Assembly (NCBI GenBank): GCA_003157575.1
Contig: PMKA01000213.1
Location: forward strand, 1-11,348
Direction of reading: 5' to 3'
Origin: Opitutia bacterium
GTDB lineage: Bacteria; Verrucomicrobiota; Verrucomicrobiia; Opitutales; Opitutaceae
Length of the DNA stretch: 11,348 nucleotides
Below the pieces are notes generated by a model, which ran no database searches, was not told the DNA's origin, and saw only the letters and a list, made by a program, of their open reading frames with translations. This document shows positions 9,281 through 11,348 of this stretch, in pieces. The position numbers and the translations under genes were made by a program. Numbering within the stretch: the stretch's first letter is position 1; each line of letters starts with the position of its first letter.

Positions 9281-9285
9281 AGGTG
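9281..9285 (+). promoter_or_regulatory. Shine-Dalgarno sequence for mnmA
   Basis: AGGTG lies eight bases before the ATG at 9294 and fixes that start, which also gives the standard MnmA N-terminus. It directly follows the right arm of a possible small hairpin (9265-9279). Confidence 0.6.
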
Positions 9286-9293
9286 CTCTTCCG

Positions 9294-10463
9294 ATGCGAA
9301 TCCTGATCGCCATGTCCGGCGGGGTCGACAGCAGCGTCGCCGCGCTCCTCCTCAAGCAGCAGGGGGTCGATGTCGTCGGCGCCTACATGAAGAACTGGAT
9401 CAACGAGGAGAACCTTCCGGGCGACTGTCCGTGGATGCACGACATCGGGGATGCCCGCGCCGTCGCGGAGCAGATCGGCATCGAGTTCCGCGTCGTCAAC
9501 CTGATGCGGGATTACCGCCGCCTCGTCGTCGACTACCTGCTCGACGGTTATTCCCGGGGGCTCACGCCAAATCCGGACGTCATGTGCAACCGCGAAATCA
9601 AGTTCGGAGTGTTTCGCGCGTACGCGAAAGGCGAAGGCTTCGAGGCGGTTGCAACCGGCCATTACGCACGGCGGACCGGGCTGCCGGCCGCATTCTCGCG
9701 CGCAGCAACGCCCGCCGGCTCATCTGAAGGAGCCGTCTCCACAGGGGCGCAGTCCCTATGCGATCCGGACGCCTCCCCGGACGCGGGAAAAACCTTCGCT
9801 CTCCTCGAAGGCGCCGACAAGAACAAGGACCAGTCCTACTTCCTGGCGCTGTTATCCCAGGAGCAGCTCCGCGATGCGCGTTTTCCGATCGGGCATCTTC
9901 AAAAACCCGAGCTGCGCGCCATCGCCGCCGACCACGGTCTTGTGACCGCAAAAAAGAAGGACAGCCAGGGCATCTGCTTTATCGGCGAAGTGAAGATGCA
10001 GGATTTCCTCCGCGCCTATGTGCCGGACTCCCCCGGCCCGATCGTGCGGGCGACGGACGGCAAGGAGATCGGCCGTCACCGCGGCCTGCACTACTACACC
10101 AGCGGCCAGCGCAAGGGCATCGGCATCCCCTCCAACACCGATTTCAAAGCCTACGTCGTGGTCGGCAAACGGGCCGCCGACAACGCCCTGCTTGTCGCCT
10201 TCGACACGCCGGAGGCGCCCGGACTCTTCGTTCCCGATATCCGTGTGGAAGCCTTGAGCTGGATCGGAGAACCTGTAACGGAAGTGCGTGCGATGGAGGG
10301 TCGGGTCCGCTACAGGGATCCGAGGGTTCCGCTGGACTTCCACCCGCAGAGCGACGGCACCGCGATGATTCGTTTCCGGACGCCGCAGCGCGGCCTCGCC
10401 CCCGGACAAATCCTCGCCTTTTACGAGGGCGAACGGCTCCTCGGTGGCGGCGTGTACGTCTGA
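9294..10463 (+). CDS. mnmA: tRNA-specific 2-thiouridylase MnmA
   Basis: Cytoplasmic enzyme that adenylates U34 of Lys, Glu and Gln tRNAs and replaces its 2-oxygen with sulfur delivered as persulfide, giving s2U34 and accurate decoding. The PP-loop SGGVDSS is at 8-14. The first catalytic Cys is C98 (NPDVMCN) and the second is C228 (GICFIGE). KDQSYFL (178-184), VTAKKKDS (217-224), [10 protein letters not shown] (269-278) and LGGGV near the end are all family marks. The length (389) is slightly above the usual 360-370. The excess is a low-complexity Ala/Ser/Pro-rich stretch at about 128-165, between GHYAR and the [11 protein letters not shown] motif, where E. coli MnmA has only a short loop. All catalytic residues are intact, so the enzyme should be active. 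It converges on the exporter gene with 16 bp between stop codons. Function is near certain; the insert's effect is unknown. Confidence 0.97.
   Translation: MRILIAMSGGVDSSVAALLLKQQGVDVVGAYMKNWINEENLPGDCPWMHDIGDARAVAEQIGIEFRVVNLMRDYRRLVVDYLLDGYSRGLTPNPDVMCNREIKFGVFRAYAKGEGFEAVATGHYARRTGLPAAFSRAATPAGSSEGAVSTGAQSLCDPDASPDAGKTFALLEGADKNKDQSYFLALLSQEQLRDARFPIGHLQKPELRAIAADHGLVTAKKKDSQGICFIGEVKMQDFLRAYVPDSPGPIVRATDGKEIGRHRGLHYYTSGQRKGIGIPSNTDFKAYVVVGKRAADNALLVAFDTPEAPGLFVPDIRVEALSWIGEPVTEVRAMEGRVRYRDPRVPLDFHPQSDGTAMIRFRTPQRGLAPGQILAFYEGERLLGGGVYV
9729..9757 (+). repeat. Pair of adjacent hairpins inside the mnmA insert (possible palindromic repeat unit)
   Basis: GGAG-CCGT-CTCC (9729-9740) forms a 4-bp stem. 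AGGGGC-GCA-GTCCCT (9743-9757) forms a 6-bp stem with one G-T pair. Both fall in the segment that codes for residues absent from E. coli MnmA, which would fit a small palindromic repeat element inserted in frame. Only one copy was noticed in the window, so repeat status is unproven. Confidence 0.3.
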
Positions 10464-10479
10464 CCCGTTGCGCGTCCGG

Positions 10480-11127
10480 CTATTTCGCCGTGGCAAGCGC
10501 CAGACGCACGCCGAGGCCGAGCAGGACCACGCCCATGACCCGTTCGAACCAATGTCCGCACCGGAGAAACGCCGCGCGCACCCTGTCGTGCGAAAAGAAC
10601 AACGAAACAAGGACGAACCAGACCAAGGTGACGACCGCCATCCAGACGCCATAGAGGCCCTGGACGAGCACAGGCGTACGGGGATTGATGACCATCGAGA
10701 ACAGGGCCACGAAGAACAACGTCACCTTCGGGTTGAGCGCGTTGGTGAGGAAGCCTGTGACAAAAGCCGCGCGGCGTCCGGGAATCTCCGGGACTCCGCC
10801 CGCGCCCGTTCCAGCGGCGGGGGAACCCTCCGCAAACGGTTTCGCGCGGAGCGCCTTCAGCCCGATCCACGCGAGATAGGCCGCCCCGAGCCATTTGAGA
10901 ATGTTGAACGCGAGGACCGAGCTCCGCACCAGCAGGCCGATTCCCAGAAGCGAATAGGCCACATGCAAAAAGATGCCCGTGCCGATCCCGACGCTCGTCC
11001 ATATCGCGGGCCGCCGGCCCAGCGTCACGCTCTGACGGAGCACAATCGCAAAATCCGGCCCCGGACTCACAAGCGCCACGAGATGGACCGCGGCGACAAT
11101 CAGAAACTCAGACCAGTAGCTCGACAT
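10480..11127 (-). CDS. LysE/RhtB-family amino-acid exporter (RhtC-like)
   Basis: Inner-membrane exporter of 215 residues, normal for the family, probably driven by the proton gradient. The N-terminus carries the signature SPGPDF (21-26) followed by a conserved polar loop and G47-G51. Hydrophobic segments lie at about 5-28, 42-66, 70-91, 120-146, 155-179 and 193-211, fitting six membrane passes. GFLTNALNPK (125-134) is the second family hallmark. The pattern resembles E. coli RhtC (threonine export) more than LysE, but substrate cannot be read from sequence; threonine, homoserine or another neutral amino acid are all possible. A Gly/Ala/Pro-rich loop (about 99-117) separates segments 3 and 4. 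AGGA and GCGAG upstream of the ATG provide a plausible ribosome site. It starts 23 bp after the stop of the GspE/PilB-type gene on the same strand, so the two may share a transcript. No adjacent LysR-type regulator is visible. Confidence 0.9.
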   Translation of the reverse strand: MSSYWSEFLIVAAVHLVALVSPGPDFAIVLRQSVTLGRRPAIWTSVGIGTGIFLHVAYSLLGIGLLVRSSVLAFNILKWLGAAYLAWIGLKALRAKPFAEGSPAAGTGAGGVPEIPGRRAAFVTGFLTNALNPKVTLFFVALFSMVINPRTPVLVQGLYGVWMAVVTLVWFVLVSLFFSHDRVRAAFLRCGHWFERVMGVVLLGLGVRLALATAK

Positions 11128-11150
11128 CGGTGCTCGCTTTCCTGCCGGGG

Positions 11151-11348
11151 TTAAAGGTCGGGCGGCACCGTGGCCAGCGCCTCCTCAAACGTCGTGATGC
11201 CGTCCTTTACCTTCTGCATGCTGTCCTGGTGCAGCGTCCGCATGCCGTGGCGGGTCGAGATGCGCTTCAATTCCGCGGTCTCGCACTTCCGGTTGATGCC
11301 TTCGACAAGCTCGTCGTTGATCTCCATGAGCTCATGGATGCCGACGCG
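11151..11348 (-). CDS. GspE/PilB-family secretion or type IV pilus ATPase, C-terminal fragment
   Basis: An open frame enters from the right edge and ends at TAA (11153-11151), coding for 65 residues. It begins [14 protein letters not shown] and continues with [19 protein letters not shown] and [12 protein letters not shown]. This matches the C-terminal end of type II secretion/type IV pilus assembly ATPases (GspE/PulE/PilB), which close with a GR(T/V)GIxEL motif, a GMxTLxxD(G/S) helix and a GxT(T/S)xEE helix. The Walker A, Walker B and tetracysteine regions lie beyond the window, so GspE and PilB cannot be told apart; PilT is less likely from the GMRTL-EEAL spacing. The frame is not interrupted. 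The full protein would power pseudopilus or pilus assembly at the inner membrane. Confidence 0.82.
   Translation of the reverse strand, partial: RVGIHELMEINDELVEGINRKCETAELKRISTRHGMRTLHQDSMQKVKDGITTFEEALATVPPDL

Larger units (their letters stand above)
9139..9293 (+). other. Intergenic stretch between lipoprotein gene and mnmA
   Basis: This 155-base gap has no convincing coding potential on either strand. Its right end carries the hairpins and ribosome site described separately. The rest (9139-9240) shows no clear promoter, repeat or RNA gene by eye. Confidence 0.5.

Noticed and set aside
9131..9355. Small minus-strand frame (74 codons) spanning the gap before mnmA
   Set aside because: It overlaps both flanking genes, has no recognisable domain and no ribosome site was seen. 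The hairpins explain the gap better.
9758..10654. Plus-strand open frame of 298 codons overlapping mnmA and running into the exporter gene
   Set aside because: Arg/Pro-rich frame shadow; mnmA is continuous with both catalytic cysteines in the correct frame.

Overview
The window is GC-rich, with tightly packed genes on both strands and strong third-position GC bias. It looks like a free-living Gram-negative bacterium: there is an outer-membrane-type lipoprotein with a BamE-like domain and the end of a GspE/PilB-type secretion or pilus ATPase. The overall flavour (phosphorelay proteins with many receivers, a large two-headed debranching enzyme, weak Shine-Dalgarno sequences) suggests Verrucomicrobiota, perhaps the Opitutales. 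That is an impression from the protein sequences and was not tested by any search.

Bases 1-3750 (+ strand) hold a signalling operon. It contains a hybrid sensor kinase with two receivers (cut by the left edge), a stand-alone DivK/CheY-like receiver, and a receiver-adenylate cyclase. The cyclase gene overlaps the receiver gene by ATGA. Its N-terminus carries two degenerate histidine-kinase dimerisation (DHp) hairpins and no ATPase domain. The likely flow is stimulus, kinase His, several receiver Asp residues, then cAMP. This is the most unusual part of the window.

Bases 3779-8545 (- strand) hold a two-gene alpha-glucan operon. An 811-residue GH13 debranching enzyme of isoamylase/pullulanase type comes first, followed after 66 bp by glycogen branching enzyme GlgB. 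Together they set the branch pattern of glycogen. No glgA, glgC or glgP is present in the window. The cyclase and glgB converge with only 28 bp between their stop codons.

Bases 8546-8640 form a divergent control region with a 20-bp-phased CTTGAAG repeat. To its right on the + strand lie a BamE/SmpA-like lipoprotein and then mnmA, the tRNA 2-thiouridylase. The mnmA leader can form two mutually exclusive hairpins, and its coding region carries an extra low-complexity segment containing two adjacent DNA hairpins.

Bases 10480-11348 (- strand) hold a LysE/RhtB-family amino-acid exporter and, upstream of it, the last 65 codons of a GspE/PilB-type ATPase that runs off the right edge. No tRNA, rRNA, CRISPR array, insertion sequence or prophage gene was seen.
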